From the NCBI RefSeq assembly GCF_036924745.1, contig NZ_JAZHSD010000001.1:7253001-7317000 (forward strand): 64,000 nucleotides of DNA. The letters are read 5' to 3'. Below are positions 33,366 to 42,656 of this stretch, in pieces. Both the position numbers and the translations under genes were made by a program. Position 1 is the first letter of the stretch; each line of letters starts with the position of its first letter. The DNA comes from Bradyrhizobium sp. AZCC 1693. GTDB lineage: Bacteria > Pseudomonadota > Alphaproteobacteria > Rhizobiales > Xanthobacteraceae. The notes beneath the pieces were generated by a model. That model did no database searches. It saw nothing but the letters and a program-made list of their open reading frames with translations, and was not told where the DNA came from.

Positions 33366-34760
33366 TCATGTCCGGTCCGCCCCCACCGTCAGGCGCAGGA
33401 AACTCATCAGGCTCCCAAGCGCGGCAAATCCGGCGCCGAGCATCAGCGCCACCGTGGCGCCGTTGTGACCGGCGAGGGCAAAGCACAGGGCTGCCAACGC
33501 GGCGCCGAGGGTTTGTCCGGTCAGGCGAGCGGTCGCGACGATGCCGCTGGCGCTGCCACTGCGATGCGGTGGCGCGCTTGACATCAGCGCCCGCAAATTG
33601 GGCGTTTGAAAGAAGCCGAATCCGATGCCGCAGATCACGCTGCGCCAAACGATGTTGGCGATTCCGGGATCCGGTGGCAGCGTTGCCAGCAGCGCCATGC
33701 CGATGCCGAGCAACACCAGCCCGAGGCCGCCAAGGATGCCGACGGGATAGCGGTCGGAAAGCCGGCCTCCGATCGGCGCCATGATCGCCACGACCAGCGG
33801 CCAGGGCGTCATGAAGAAGCCGGTCTCCACCTGGGACCGGTGCAGCACGTCCTCGAAGTAGAAGGGCAGCGAGACGAACGCCAGTCCCTGCACGGCGAAT
33901 GAACAGACCGACGTGGCCGCCGACAGCGCGAACATCGGCCGCCGAAACAGATCGATCGGCAACATCGGGGCGGGATGGTCCGCATCCCTGCGGGTCATGA
34001 TCCAGCCGAGCAGCAATGCTGCACCAAGCGCCAGTCCGACCAGGATGGGAGGGGCCTGATGCGCCGCACTCCCTATTCCGACAATGAAGAGCCCGAGGCA
34101 GCTTGCGGTCAGCGCCGCGCTCGCAAAGTCGAATGCATGCTTTGCCCGCGGTGTTTTCGGCAAGGTCTTCAGGCCGATCCAGATTGCGATCACCCCGAAG
34201 GGGATGTTGATCGCGAACAGCCACGGCCATGTTCCGATCGCTAGGATCGCGGAGGCAATCGTCGGCCCGAACGTGAACGCCGTTCCGACCACCAGCGCGT
34301 TGTGGCCGAAGCCGCGGCCCAGCATGTGGGTCGGGTAGACGAAACGGACCAGCGCCGCGTTCACGCTCATGATGCCGCTGGCGCCCAATCCCTGCAGCGC
34401 CCGCGCCGCCGTCAGGCTGGGGAGCGACCATGCGAAGGCGCAACCGAGCGATGCCAGCGTGAACAGCAACAGGCCGCCGAGATAGATTCGCTGATGACCG
34501 ACAATCTCGCCGAGCGCGCCGAGCGGCAGCAGCGTCGCAACCAGCGCGATCTGATAGATGTTGACCACCCAGACCACGTCGGCCGGGCTGACATGGAGGT
34601 CGGCGGCGATGGCGGGAAGGGCCACGTTGGCGATCGCCGTATCCAGCGAAGCCATCGCCAGCGCGGTAAAGATCGCCGCGACCGCCCAGCGCCGGAGTTC
34701 CGGGGGCAGACCGTCGATGGGCGCGGGGGCGGGCGGCTTTGCGATTGTATCCAGTGACAT
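33366..34760 (-). CDS. MFS transporter, DHA2-type (drug/small-molecule exporter)
   Basis: A 464-residue inner-membrane protein with ~14 hydrophobic segments. The motif-C-like region and LDTAIANVALPAIAADL near residue 36 are typical of the DHA2 (14-helix) drug:H+ antiporter family. The start at 34760 has GGAGAG just upstream; an earlier in-frame Met would add a 29-residue Arg-rich stretch unlike a transporter N-terminus. There is no adjacent regulator and the exported substrate is unknown. Confidence 0.87.
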   Translation of the reverse strand: MSLDTIAKPPAPAPIDGLPPELRRWAVAAIFTALAMASLDTAIANVALPAIAADLHVSPADVVWVVNIYQIALVATLLPLGALGEIVGHQRIYLGGLLLFTLASLGCAFAWSLPSLTAARALQGLGASGIMSVNAALVRFVYPTHMLGRGFGHNALVVGTAFTFGPTIASAILAIGTWPWLFAINIPFGVIAIWIGLKTLPKTPRAKHAFDFASAALTASCLGLFIVGIGSAAHQAPPILVGLALGAALLLGWIMTRRDADHPAPMLPIDLFRRPMFALSAATSVCSFAVQGLAFVSLPFYFEDVLHRSQVETGFFMTPWPLVVAIMAPIGGRLSDRYPVGILGGLGLVLLGIGMALLATLPPDPGIANIVWRSVICGIGFGFFQTPNLRALMSSAPPHRSGSASGIVATARLTGQTLGAALAALCFALAGHNGATVALMLGAGFAALGSLMSFLRLTVGADRT

Positions 34761-35011
34761 CAGATCGGGCTCTCCACGCCGGGGGCGGTCGCGCCCGCTG
34801 CGGCGTGTACTACGGACGCGGCGCAAGCCACAGGCACACCGCTGCATGATGCGTATGCGAAGGGACTGCGGCGCATCGGAAAAGCGCTCTCCGCGCCATA
34901 TCCGCGCGCCGACTTTCGGATACCTTCCCGCCCGCCAAGCGATCGACTAGGCTTGAGGTGGACAGCGACCGCAATTCCATAAAAAGACGGTCACCGGCGA
35001 GAGGAAACGCT

Positions 35012-36781
35012 TTGAACGGACTGGCGAGCCGGTACAGCGAAGTCATGCGTAGCGCGGGTGAGGGCAGGCGTGGGCACGTGTGGCCCGGCTTGTGGGTCAC
35101 GCTCCTGCTGGCGATCCTCGGCTTTCTGGTGATCTATCCGATCCTGATGCTGTTGCTCGGCGCGCTCACTGATACCAATCCGGTGGTCGAGGGCATCTCG
35201 CTCAGTCACCTCTCGGTCACGAACTTCCTCACCGTGCTGGCGAACCCGAATGTCGCCGAGGCGCTCGCGAACACGCTGATCGCCTGCGGCGGCGGCACCC
35301 TGATCGCGGTCGCGGTCGGGCTGCTGTTTTCCTGGATCGTCGTTCGCACCAATACGCCGTTCAAGGGCTTTATCGCTGCCGCCAGCATCCTGCCGCTATT
35401 CGCGCCGCCGCTGGTTGCGGGTGTGGCATGGGCCATCCTGGGTTCGCCGAAGACCGGCCTGATCAACACCATGTTCAAATGGATCGGGCTGGACTGGCGC
35501 GTCGATTTCTACTCGATGTGGGGATTGGTGTTCGTGTTCGGCATCTACTACGCGCCCTATGTCTACATGTTCACATCTTCGGCGCTGCGCAACATGGACC
35601 CGAGCCTGGAAGAGGCCGCGGAGATTTCTGGCGCCAGCGCGTTCGCGACACTGTTCACGGTGACGTTTCCGCTGATCATGCCGGCGATCGTCTCGGGCAT
35701 GCTGCTGTCGTTCATCGTCATGCTCGGCATCTACGGCATTCCGGCGGTGCTGGGTGCGCCCACCAACCTTGCCGTGCTGACTACCTACATTTTCAAACTC
35801 ACCAACTGGTCGCCGCCGCTTTACAACACGGCCGCCGCGGTTGCGATCATTCTGATGGTCGTCACGGGCCTTCTCGTGTTCCTGCAGCACAAGGTGCTGG
35901 GCGGCCGCAGCTATACTACCGTCGCCGGCAAGGCATTCCGCCCACGCAGCCTCGATCTCGGGCGCTGGCGCTGGTTCACCTTCGGCCTTGGCATCGTCTA
36001 TCTCCTGGTCGTGGTGGTGCTGCCGTCGCTCGCGCTGATCGTCGCGGCATTTCGAAAATTCATGTTCATCCGCGACGTCAGCAGTCTGTTCGACGCCAGG
36101 CAGTATTCCCTGATGCATTTTCACAGCATCTTCGACAATCCGCTGACCATGCGCTCGATCTATAACTCGGTCGAGGTCGGCATCATCACCGCCATGGTCG
36201 GCGGCGCGCTCGCCTTCGCCACCGGCTACACCATTCACCGCACCCAGGTGACGGGCCGGCGCTGGATCGACGTGATCTCGACCCTGCCGGTCGCGATCCC
36301 CGGCCTCGTGGTCGGCGTCGCCTATCTCTGGGCATGGATCGGTATTCCAGGCGGGCTCTACGGCACGATCTGGATCCTGGCGCTGGCGTTCATCGCGCGC
36401 TTCATGCCGGATACGGTCAAGTCGCTGTCGACCTCGTTCCTGCAAATTCATCGCGAGCTCGAGGAAGCGGCCTGGGTCTGCGGCAAGGGCGTGCTCGGCA
36501 CCATCAGGACGATCGTGCTGCCGCTGGCGCGGCCGGGCGTGATCGCCTCGATGACGCTGTTGTTCGTGCTCGCGATCCGCGAGCTCGGCTCCTCGCTGTT
36601 TCTCTATACCAGCAACACCATGGTGATGTCGGTGCTGCTGCTCGACTATTACGAAGGCGGAAACCTCGGAAAGACCGCAGCCTTCAGCCTGGTGCAGACC
36701 GTTCTGCTCGGCGTTCTCATTGGCGGCGCCAACTGGCTGTCGCGCGGCGCGGCGCAGGGCAGTGTCGCCCGAACCGGATAA
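35012..36781 (+). CDS. ABC transporter permease, two fused domains (iron/2-aminoethylphosphonate/polyamine type)
   Basis: About 589 residues with two BPD_transp_1 domains, each ending in the permease loop that contacts the ATPase (EEAAEISGASAFATLFTVTF near residue 205 and EEAAWVCGKGVLGTIRTIVL near 490). About 12 membrane helices. This tandem arrangement is typical of FbpB/AfuB-like ferric iron importers. A TTG start at 35012 is favoured by AGAGGAAA at 35000-35007; a GTG at 34958 or ATG at 35045 are alternatives. It leads an operon with the binding protein and ATPase. Confidence 0.88.
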   Translation: MNGLASRYSEVMRSAGEGRRGHVWPGLWVTLLLAILGFLVIYPILMLLLGALTDTNPVVEGISLSHLSVTNFLTVLANPNVAEALANTLIACGGGTLIAVAVGLLFSWIVVRTNTPFKGFIAAASILPLFAPPLVAGVAWAILGSPKTGLINTMFKWIGLDWRVDFYSMWGLVFVFGIYYAPYVYMFTSSALRNMDPSLEEAAEISGASAFATLFTVTFPLIMPAIVSGMLLSFIVMLGIYGIPAVLGAPTNLAVLTTYIFKLTNWSPPLYNTAAAVAIILMVVTGLLVFLQHKVLGGRSYTTVAGKAFRPRSLDLGRWRWFTFGLGIVYLLVVVVLPSLALIVAAFRKFMFIRDVSSLFDARQYSLMHFHSIFDNPLTMRSIYNSVEVGIITAMVGGALAFATGYTIHRTQVTGRRWIDVISTLPVAIPGLVVGVAYLWAWIGIPGGLYGTIWILALAFIARFMPDTVKSLSTSFLQIHRELEEAAWVCGKGVLGTIRTIVLPLARPGVIASMTLLFVLAIRELGSSLFLYTSNTMVMSVLLLDYYEGGNLGKTAAFSLVQTVLLGVLIGGANWLSRGAAQGSVARTG

Positions 36782-36804
36782 CAAGACGAAGGGGAGGATT
36801 GGCT

Positions 36805-37839
36805 ATGACTGGAAGGACCTTCGGCAGTATTGCTGCAATCGCCGGCATCGCCGGTCTTGCGCTGACATGGAACGCAGCGGCGCAGGCGCAAGAATTCGGC
36901 TCGCCCGAATTGATTGCGGCGGCGAAGGCCGAGGGCAAGCTGGTCTACTACACCGCGAACTTTGCCGAGGTCGAGCAGCAGGTCATCAAGGCGTTCAACA
37001 AGCGGTTCCCTGAAATCAAAGTCGAGATGGTGCGCGCGCCGGGCGGCCAGCTCATCACCCGCGTAAAGACCGAGGCGGCGGCCGGGAAACTGATCGCCGA
37101 TGTGGTCGATCATTCCGACCGCGCACTGATGCAGCCGCTGGCCGACATGTTCCAGGACTACGCGCCGCCGAACGCCGCCGACTACAATCCCGAGGCGCAG
37201 GTCGCGCCCCAGCTCTGGCCGCGTGCCACACTGGTATGGTCGATCGCCTACAACACTGAGCTCGTAAAGAATCCGCCGAAAACCTGGAAGGATCTCACCA
37301 ATCCCAAATATGACAAGCTGATCGGGCAGGTGATCGGCCCGTCGGGCGGCACCACATGGACCCGGATCATGTTCGAGCGCCAGGTGCTCGGCGAGGATTA
37401 CTGGGCCAAGCAGGCGGCGACCCATCCGGTCCTCTATCCTTCTGGCGCGCCAATGTCGGATTCGCTGGTGCGCGGCGAAATCGCGATGGGGCCTTTGCTC
37501 TACAACGCGATCTATCCGAAGCAGAAGGACGGCGCACCGATCCAGATTTTCTTTCCGCCGGAAGGCGCGCCGGTCAATCCCTATGCCTCCGGCATTCCGA
37601 AGACCGCCGCGCATCCCAATGCTGCAAAATTGTTTCTGAACTGGTGCCTGTCGAAAGAGGGACAGGCTTTCATGATCAAGGAACTCGGCAATCTGACGTC
37701 ACTGAAGGTGCCGCCGGCCTATCCGGAAGGCTTTGATCCCAAGGTGGTCAAGGTCTGGTTCCCCAAGTTCGACGAGTATGTGAAGCTCCACGCGGCCTGG
37801 GTGGCCGAGTGGAACAAGACCTACGGCTACGGGCAATGA
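36805..37839 (+). CDS. ABC transporter extracellular solute-binding protein (AfuA/FbpA-like)
   Basis: A 344-residue periplasmic protein with signal peptide (MTGRTFGSIAAIAGIAGLAL, cleavage near AAQAQ). The start follows GGGGAGG at 36791-36797. Features of the iron/thiamine/spermidine binding class (SBP_bac_1/6) include AKAEGKLVYYTANFAEVEQQ near residue 38 and the C-terminal hinge AAKLFLNWCLSKEGQAFM. The two adjacent tyrosines used for iron by FbpA are not evident, so the ligand may be another small molecule. Confidence 0.87.
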   Translation: MTGRTFGSIAAIAGIAGLALTWNAAAQAQEFGSPELIAAAKAEGKLVYYTANFAEVEQQVIKAFNKRFPEIKVEMVRAPGGQLITRVKTEAAAGKLIADVVDHSDRALMQPLADMFQDYAPPNAADYNPEAQVAPQLWPRATLVWSIAYNTELVKNPPKTWKDLTNPKYDKLIGQVIGPSGGTTWTRIMFERQVLGEDYWAKQAATHPVLYPSGAPMSDSLVRGEIAMGPLLYNAIYPKQKDGAPIQIFFPPEGAPVNPYASGIPKTAAHPNAAKLFLNWCLSKEGQAFMIKELGNLTSLKVPPAYPEGFDPKVVKVWFPKFDEYVKLHAAWVAEWNKTYGYGQ

Positions 37840-37867
37840 TCATCAGATCAAGGAAACGATCGAACCG

Positions 37868-38971
37868 ATGACGGCAACCCTCGAAGTCACCGATCTGCGC
37901 AAGCAGTTTGCGATCGGCCGTCCGGCGATCGATGGCGTCAGCTTTGCCGTGCCGGCCGGCGAGATCGTGGTCTTGCTCGGCCCTTCCGGCTGCGGCAAGA
38001 CCACGACGCTGCGCTGCGTCGCCGGGCTGGAGCACCCGACATCGGGCGAGATCAGCATCGCCGGCAGGGTCGTATCGTCGCCCGACCGCGGGATCCTGGT
38101 GCCGCCGCGCCTGCGCGATCTCGGCATGGTGTTCCAGTCCTATGCGGTGTGGCCGCATATGACTGTGCGGCAGAACGTGGTCTATCCGCTCAAGCATCGA
38201 AAACTTTCGCGCAACGACGCTCGCATTAAGGTCGACGAGACGCTCGAACTGGTCGGCCTGTCGGAATATGCCGACCGGCCGGTGGTTGCCTTATCCGGCG
38301 GCCAGATGCAGCGCGTGGCGCTGGCGCGCAGCATCGTCTACCGCCCGCAATTGCTGCTGCTCGACGAGCCCCTTTCGAATCTCGACGCCAAGCTGCGCCT
38401 GCGGCTGCGCGACGATCTTCGCGTGATCCTCAAGCAGACCGGAATGACCGCGCTCTATGTCACCCATGACCAGGCCGAAGCGGTGGTGCTCGGCGACCGC
38501 ATCGGCGTGATGCGCGACGGCAAGCTGCTGCAGATGGATACGCCTGACGCGATCTATAACCGTCCGGCGGATCTGTTCGTCGCCAATTTCACCGGCGCGA
38601 CCAACGAGCTCCCCGGCACGCTGGTGTCACGCAACGGCGTGTTCGGCACGGTCGATTTTGGCGAGGGGCGGCGGGGCGAGGTGGCCTTGCTGCATTCGCT
38701 CGCTCCGGATGATAAGGTGCGTATTGCGCTGAGGCCAGAGAACATCTCGATCGGCCAACATGGCGGCGCCAACGTCTTCTCCGCCCGCGTCCTCGACCGC
38801 CGCTATCAGGGAACGCAGACGGCCTACGGCATCGAACTGTTCGGCCGGCGGCTGGAGGTGGTCGAACTCGGCACTGCGGCCCGGCATCAGGTGGGAGTCG
38901 AGACCCACGTCTCGCTGCCGAAGGAGAGTTGCTGGGCCTATCGCGATACCGGGCCCGTGGCGTATGAATAG
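37868..38971 (+). CDS. ABC transporter ATPase with TOBE domain (PotA/FbpC type)
   Basis: A 367-residue ATPase. Walker [10 protein letters not shown] (~residues 38-46), signature LSGGQMQRV (~140), Walker B LLLLDEPLSNLD (~160) and switch VTHDQAEA (~197) are clear. The last ~110 residues form the TOBE regulatory domain usual in iron, spermidine and maltose ATPases. It ends the three-gene importer, 28 bases after the binding-protein gene. Confidence 0.92.
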   Translation: MTATLEVTDLRKQFAIGRPAIDGVSFAVPAGEIVVLLGPSGCGKTTTLRCVAGLEHPTSGEISIAGRVVSSPDRGILVPPRLRDLGMVFQSYAVWPHMTVRQNVVYPLKHRKLSRNDARIKVDETLELVGLSEYADRPVVALSGGQMQRVALARSIVYRPQLLLLDEPLSNLDAKLRLRLRDDLRVILKQTGMTALYVTHDQAEAVVLGDRIGVMRDGKLLQMDTPDAIYNRPADLFVANFTGATNELPGTLVSRNGVFGTVDFGEGRRGEVALLHSLAPDDKVRIALRPENISIGQHGGANVFSARVLDRRYQGTQTAYGIELFGRRLEVVELGTAARHQVGVETHVSLPKESCWAYRDTGPVAYE

Positions 38972-39037
38972 CGACCGATAAGGTATTTTCGAGCGAGGAA
39001 TGCCGGCGCGGCCTTGTAGCAGCAAAGCAGATGACAG

Positions 39038-39496
39038 CTAGATCGACTTTTCCAGTCGTTCACCCAGCGCCTTGATGATCCGGCTTGCAGCCGCGAGTTC
39101 TTCACCGTCGAGACCCTTTGCCAGGGTGTTCGCCCAGGGCGTCTGCAGCCGGCTGGCCGCCGCGTAAGCGCTTTCTCCGTGTTTGGTCAGCGCAACGAGA
39201 TGGGCGCGCCGATGGTGCGGGTTGGGGCGCAGCTCGACAAGATCATCCTCCCGCATTTCGTTGACGATGCGCTGAACACCCTGGCGATTGAGTCCCATGC
39301 TTCGCGCGAGCCACGCCACCGGCTGCGGGCTTGGCGCATTGGCGATGGCGCCCAGCACCTGCCAGCGCGCGCTGGTAAGGCCGAGGTCCGAAACGAGCTG
39401 GTCGCCGGCCGCGAGCAGGCGCCCGTTGAGCCGGAACACCGCCAGAACCAGATCGGTCAAGGCCTCGCCGCGGGGCGTATGTCGTTTGGCTTGCAT
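39038..39496 (-). CDS. MarR-family transcriptional regulator
   Basis: A 152-residue winged-helix protein (start MQAKRHTPRG). The DNA-binding part is LARSMGLNRQGVQRIVNEMREDDL (read residues ~62-85 in two parts) with wing PHHRRAHLVALTKHG. It is divergent from a DUF1772 gene. The region between holds a perfect palindrome, a likely autoregulatory operator. A TTG six codons earlier (39514) would extend the frame towards the operator and is less likely. Confidence 0.88.
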   Translation of the reverse strand: MQAKRHTPRGEALTDLVLAVFRLNGRLLAAGDQLVSDLGLTSARWQVLGAIANAPSPQPVAWLARSMGLNRQGVQRIVNEMREDDLVELRPNPHHRRAHLVALTKHGESAYAAASRLQTPWANTLAKGLDGEELAAASRIIKALGERLEKSI

Positions 39497-39516
39497 TTGA
39501 CTATTGGTACCCAATG

Positions 39517-39555
39517 TGACAATATATTGTCAATCGGAAAATGTATTGTCAATCG
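39517..39555. promoter_or_regulatory. MarR operator: palindrome plus repeated half site
   Basis: TGACAATATATTGTCA at 39517-39532 is a perfect 16-base palindrome. The block TATTGTCAATCG occurs at 39525-39536 and again at 39544-39555, 19 bases on, i.e. about two helical turns. They lie between the divergent MarR and DUF1772 genes, so the MarR protein likely represses both. Confidence 0.7.
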
Positions 39556-39566
39556 AGGAGTGCGTT

Positions 39567-39995
39567 ATGTTTGCAGGACAGCTTGCGACGATCGTCGCCG
39601 CGGCCTTTGCCGGGGCCGCGTTCTTCATCAGCTTCGCCGAGCAGCCGGCGCGTCTCGGCCTCGATGACAGGAGCCTTTTGAAGCAATGGAAACCGAGCTA
39701 CGCGCGCGGCTTCACGATGCAGGCGAGTTGCGCGGTCATTTCAGGCGTGCTCGGTCTGTTGGCCGCATGGCTGACCCATGACTGGCGCTGGATCGTCGGC
39801 GCGGTGCTCATTCTGGCCAACTGGCCGTATACGCTGTGGGGCATCATGCCCACTAACCATTTGCTCAATGCAATCGATGAAAATGATGCCGGCCCGGACT
39901 CACGCGCGCTGATCGTGAAGTGGGGAGGGTTGCACGCGGTCCGGACCGGTCTCGGGATCGCGGCGACGCTGGCCTATCTCTGGGCGCTGAACTAG
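39567..39995 (+). CDS. DUF1772-family small membrane protein
   Basis: A 142-residue protein with four hydrophobic segments, matching the DUF1772 (anthrone-oxygenase-like) family: [12 protein letters not shown] near residue 20, [20 protein letters not shown] near 45 and [20 protein letters not shown] near 85. The start at 39567 follows GAGGAG. The gene is divergent from, and probably repressed by, the adjacent MarR protein. Function unknown. Its stop overlaps the convergent ABC ATPase stop by four bases. Confidence 0.83.
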   Translation: MFAGQLATIVAAAFAGAAFFISFAEQPARLGLDDRSLLKQWKPSYARGFTMQASCAVISGVLGLLAAWLTHDWRWIVGAVLILANWPYTLWGIMPTNHLLNAIDENDAGPDSRALIVKWGGLHAVRTGLGIAATLAYLWALN

Positions 39996-40768
39996 CCCGC
40001 GCTCAATCCAAGGCTCGCATAAATTCGCCGCGCATAGGCGCCGAATTCATCCGTGGTCTTGATCGGTAAGTCCCGCGGGAACGGCAGCTCGATCGGGAAA
40101 TATTCGGCCATCCGCGCCGGGCCTGCGGTCAGCACGGCGCAATGCGAGGCAAGAAACACCGCTTCCTGGATGCTATGCGTTACGAACAGAATCGTCTTGC
40201 CGCTCTCGCGCCAGATTCGCAGCATTTCAAGGTTCATCTGTTCGCGGGTCAGCGCATCAAGCGCGCCAAACGGCTCGTCCATCAGGATCAGTTTTGGGTC
40301 ATGAATGAAGGCGCGCGCGATCGCCGTGCGCTGCTGCATGCCGCCGGACAATTGCTGCGGATATTTGTCTTCGTAGCCGGCGAGGCCGACCAGATTGAGC
40401 AGATCGCGGGCGCGGGTCCGCGCGGCCTTCATCGGCAGGCCGACGATCTCGGCCGGCAGCAATACGTTGTCGAGGATGGTTCGCCATTTCAGCAACAGCG
40501 CCTGCTGGAACACCATGCCGATGTCGCGCGCCGGATCGAACGGTGTTTTTGAATTGCCGATTTTGATGGTGCCGCCGTCAGCCTCGTGCAGCCCGGCCAG
40601 GATCTTCAGCACGGTGGTCTTGCCGCAGCCGGAGGGGCCGACCAGCGAGACCAACTCGCCTTCCTGCACGTCCATGGTGACGTCGGAGACGGCGAGGAAT
40701 TCCGTGCCCCTGGAACGATAGACCTTGCGGACGTTCTGCAGGCTGATGAAGGGTTCGTCGGCGCTCAT
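39992..40768 (-). CDS. ABC transporter ATPase (nitrate/sulfonate/taurine type)
   Basis: A 258-residue ATPase with Walker [10 protein letters not shown], signature LSGGMQQRT, Walker [13 protein letters not shown] and switch [11 protein letters not shown], all typical of SsuB/TauB-like proteins. The start at 40768 overlaps the upstream gene's stop (ATGA), preferred over a Met three codons earlier. It is the ATPase for the permease at 43694-44464 and the binding protein at 45299-46303; the three are split by enzyme genes within one locus. Confidence 0.9.
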   Translation of the reverse strand: MSADEPFISLQNVRKVYRSRGTEFLAVSDVTMDVQEGELVSLVGPSGCGKTTVLKILAGLHEADGGTIKIGNSKTPFDPARDIGMVFQQALLLKWRTILDNVLLPAEIVGLPMKAARTRARDLLNLVGLAGYEDKYPQQLSGGMQQRTAIARAFIHDPKLILMDEPFGALDALTREQMNLEMLRIWRESGKTILFVTHSIQEAVFLASHCAVLTAGPARMAEYFPIELPFPRDLPIKTTDEFGAYARRIYASLGLSAG

Positions 40769-41820
40769 GCCAGCCATTTCTGCAAATTGGCTCTCACGAA
40801 GGCGTCGTCGGAGAGATCGCCATGCTCGCGGCAGACGCGGTCGATCTCGCCCATCTGCCCGGGGCTGAGCCCTTCGGCGGGATCAAGACACCACAGCCCC
40901 TGCATCAACCCCTGCCGCCGCAGGATTTCATGGCAGCCGGCGATGCAGCCGTGAAAATTGTTGGCGACATCGAAGAACGCGCTGTTGCAATCGGTGACGC
41001 GAGCGTCGAGCGCCAGGAGATCGGCCGGCACGCTGTCCTTGCCGCGCGCGGCCTTGCACATCTCGAACTGTTTGATCGCGCTCGCGGTCCAGACCGACCA
41101 GTGCCCGAGCAGGCCGCCCTTGAAGTAGGCGCGGGTGGTGACGCCCTTGTCGCGCAGATCGAAGGGGAGCATCAGATCGAGCAGGATGTGATCGTCATTG
41201 CCGGTATAGAGCGCGACGCGGTCGAGCGCGCCGGCAGCCGCCACGCCGCGCAGCACGTCGAGCGTTCGGTAGCGGTTGAACGGCGCGATCTTGATGGCGA
41301 TGACGTTGTCGATGGAAGCAAAGCAGCGCCAGAAATCGGCGCTGAGGATGACGCCGCCGACAGCCGGCTGCAGGTAGAAGCCGACCAGTGGAATTTCCTG
41401 CGCCACCGCCTCGCAATGCGCGATGATCTCATCCTCGGACGCCGATTTCATCGCCGCAAGGCTGAGCAGCCCCGCGTGGTAGCCGATGCCACGTGCGGTT
41501 TGCGCTTCCGCAACGGCTTGCCCGGTCGGACCGGCGAGCCCCGCGACCATCGCGACCGGCCGCCGGGTCCATGAAGCCGCGGTCTCTGCCGCCAGTTCCA
41601 GCACCGGGCGGTACAGGCCGACGTCGCGGATCGCGAATTGCGTGGTGTGCACGCCGACGGCCAGCCCTCCAGCGCCGGCGTCGAGATAATAGCGCGTTAG
41701 CGCCCGCTGATGCCTGACGTCGAGCGCACGGTTGGCGTCGAGCGCGAGCGGATGCGCCGGGAGTACCGTGCCGTCGGCGATCAGCTTGCGAATTTCGGCC
41801 TTGATCTCGCTATGATGCAT
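40765..41820 (-). CDS. Dihydrodipicolinate synthase-like aldolase/lyase
   Basis: A 351-residue protein of the DapA/NAL superfamily (TIM barrel). It has the family's active Lys in VIAIKIAPFNRY (~residue 178) and the substrate-loop region AGAGGLAVGVHTTQ near 50. It is longer than DapA (~290), with an extra C-terminal part. Such enzymes cleave or join pyruvate or related keto acids. It is encoded within an ABC-importer operon, so it probably acts on the imported compound. The exact reaction is unknown. Confidence 0.82.
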   Translation of the reverse strand: MHHSEIKAEIRKLIADGTVLPAHPLALDANRALDVRHQRALTRYYLDAGAGGLAVGVHTTQFAIRDVGLYRPVLELAAETAASWTRRPVAMVAGLAGPTGQAVAEAQTARGIGYHAGLLSLAAMKSASEDEIIAHCEAVAQEIPLVGFYLQPAVGGVILSADFWRCFASIDNVIAIKIAPFNRYRTLDVLRGVAAAGALDRVALYTGNDDHILLDLMLPFDLRDKGVTTRAYFKGGLLGHWSVWTASAIKQFEMCKAARGKDSVPADLLALDARVTDCNSAFFDVANNFHGCIAGCHEILRRQGLMQGLWCLDPAEGLSPGQMGEIDRVCREHGDLSDDAFVRANLQKWLA

Positions 41821-41831
41821 GACGGCGCTTC

Positions 41832-42656
41832 CTATCCAAATTCCGGTCCGGCGACGGCAAACGGCAGTTGCGTGGGCGGGGCAGTCGCGGGGCCAAAGCG
41901 CATGCGCTGAAACGGCCGCTCGATGTTCCAGCCTGACTGAACAAGCCCGTTCAGAAACTCTTCCTGAGAATGGACGGCGTCGATCAGCCAGGGCCCGGTC
42001 TCGGAGCGGACGATGGCATTCACCAGCGCCAGCGCCTGATCGGCGCGATCGGCCAGCAGCGGACCGATATGACGCGCGGTGCGTCCATTGCGGACGAGGG
42101 CGGTGGCTCGATCATCAGAGACGATGCGAGAACCCGGGCGTGCGGAAAAATCCGACAGCAATGTGCTGCGGTCGAATCCCATCGCGTTACCATCGCGCGC
42201 GGCCAACGCCTCGAGGTTGCCGGCCGATAGCGGCCGTGTGGCCGTGGTGCCTTGCGGCTTCTGCAACCGCAGCCGCCGCAATTGCAGCGTCGGGATGAAG
42301 CCGAGCGGACCGTAGACGGAGGCGCCAGCCGGCGTAGCGTCCAGCCATGTCGTCAAGCCGCGCCGTGTCGCCACATCGAGGCAGGCGTCGACGAGCCTGG
42401 TCGCAATGCCGCGGCGGCGAAAGTCCGCGGTTACCAGCACCATGCTGATCCAGGCATTGCCCGCCGAGTAGGGCAGCAGCGCGGCTGATGCCACCAATCT
42501 GGCGCCGTCCCGCATGCCGAACACGATTCCCTTGCTCAGGAAGAAGCACCAGTCGGCCTCGTTCTGATTCCAGCCCGCCTCGGTCGACAGCGCCAGCCCA
42601 GCCTGCGCATCGCCAACGCCGAGCTCGACGATGTCGACAGGTTCAATAGCGGCCAT
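41832..42656 (-). CDS. GNAT-family N-acetyltransferase with YitH-type C-terminal domain
   Basis: A 274-residue protein. Residues ~1-130 form a GNAT fold with the acetyl-CoA-binding signature RRRGIATRLVDACLD near 80. The C-terminal half resembles the second acetyltransferase-like domain of YitH-type proteins. The start at 42656 gives MAAIEPVDIVELGVGDAQ. Its 5' end overlaps the 3' end of the epimerase gene by 14 bases and 11 bases separate it from the aldolase-like gene, so it belongs to the same operon. The substrate is unknown. Confidence 0.82.
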   Translation of the reverse strand: MAAIEPVDIVELGVGDAQAGLALSTEAGWNQNEADWCFFLSKGIVFGMRDGARLVASAALLPYSAGNAWISMVLVTADFRRRGIATRLVDACLDVATRRGLTTWLDATPAGASVYGPLGFIPTLQLRRLRLQKPQGTTATRPLSAGNLEALAARDGNAMGFDRSTLLSDFSARPGSRIVSDDRATALVRNGRTARHIGPLLADRADQALALVNAIVRSETGPWLIDAVHSQEEFLNGLVQSGWNIERPFQRMRFGPATAPPTQLPFAVAGPEFG

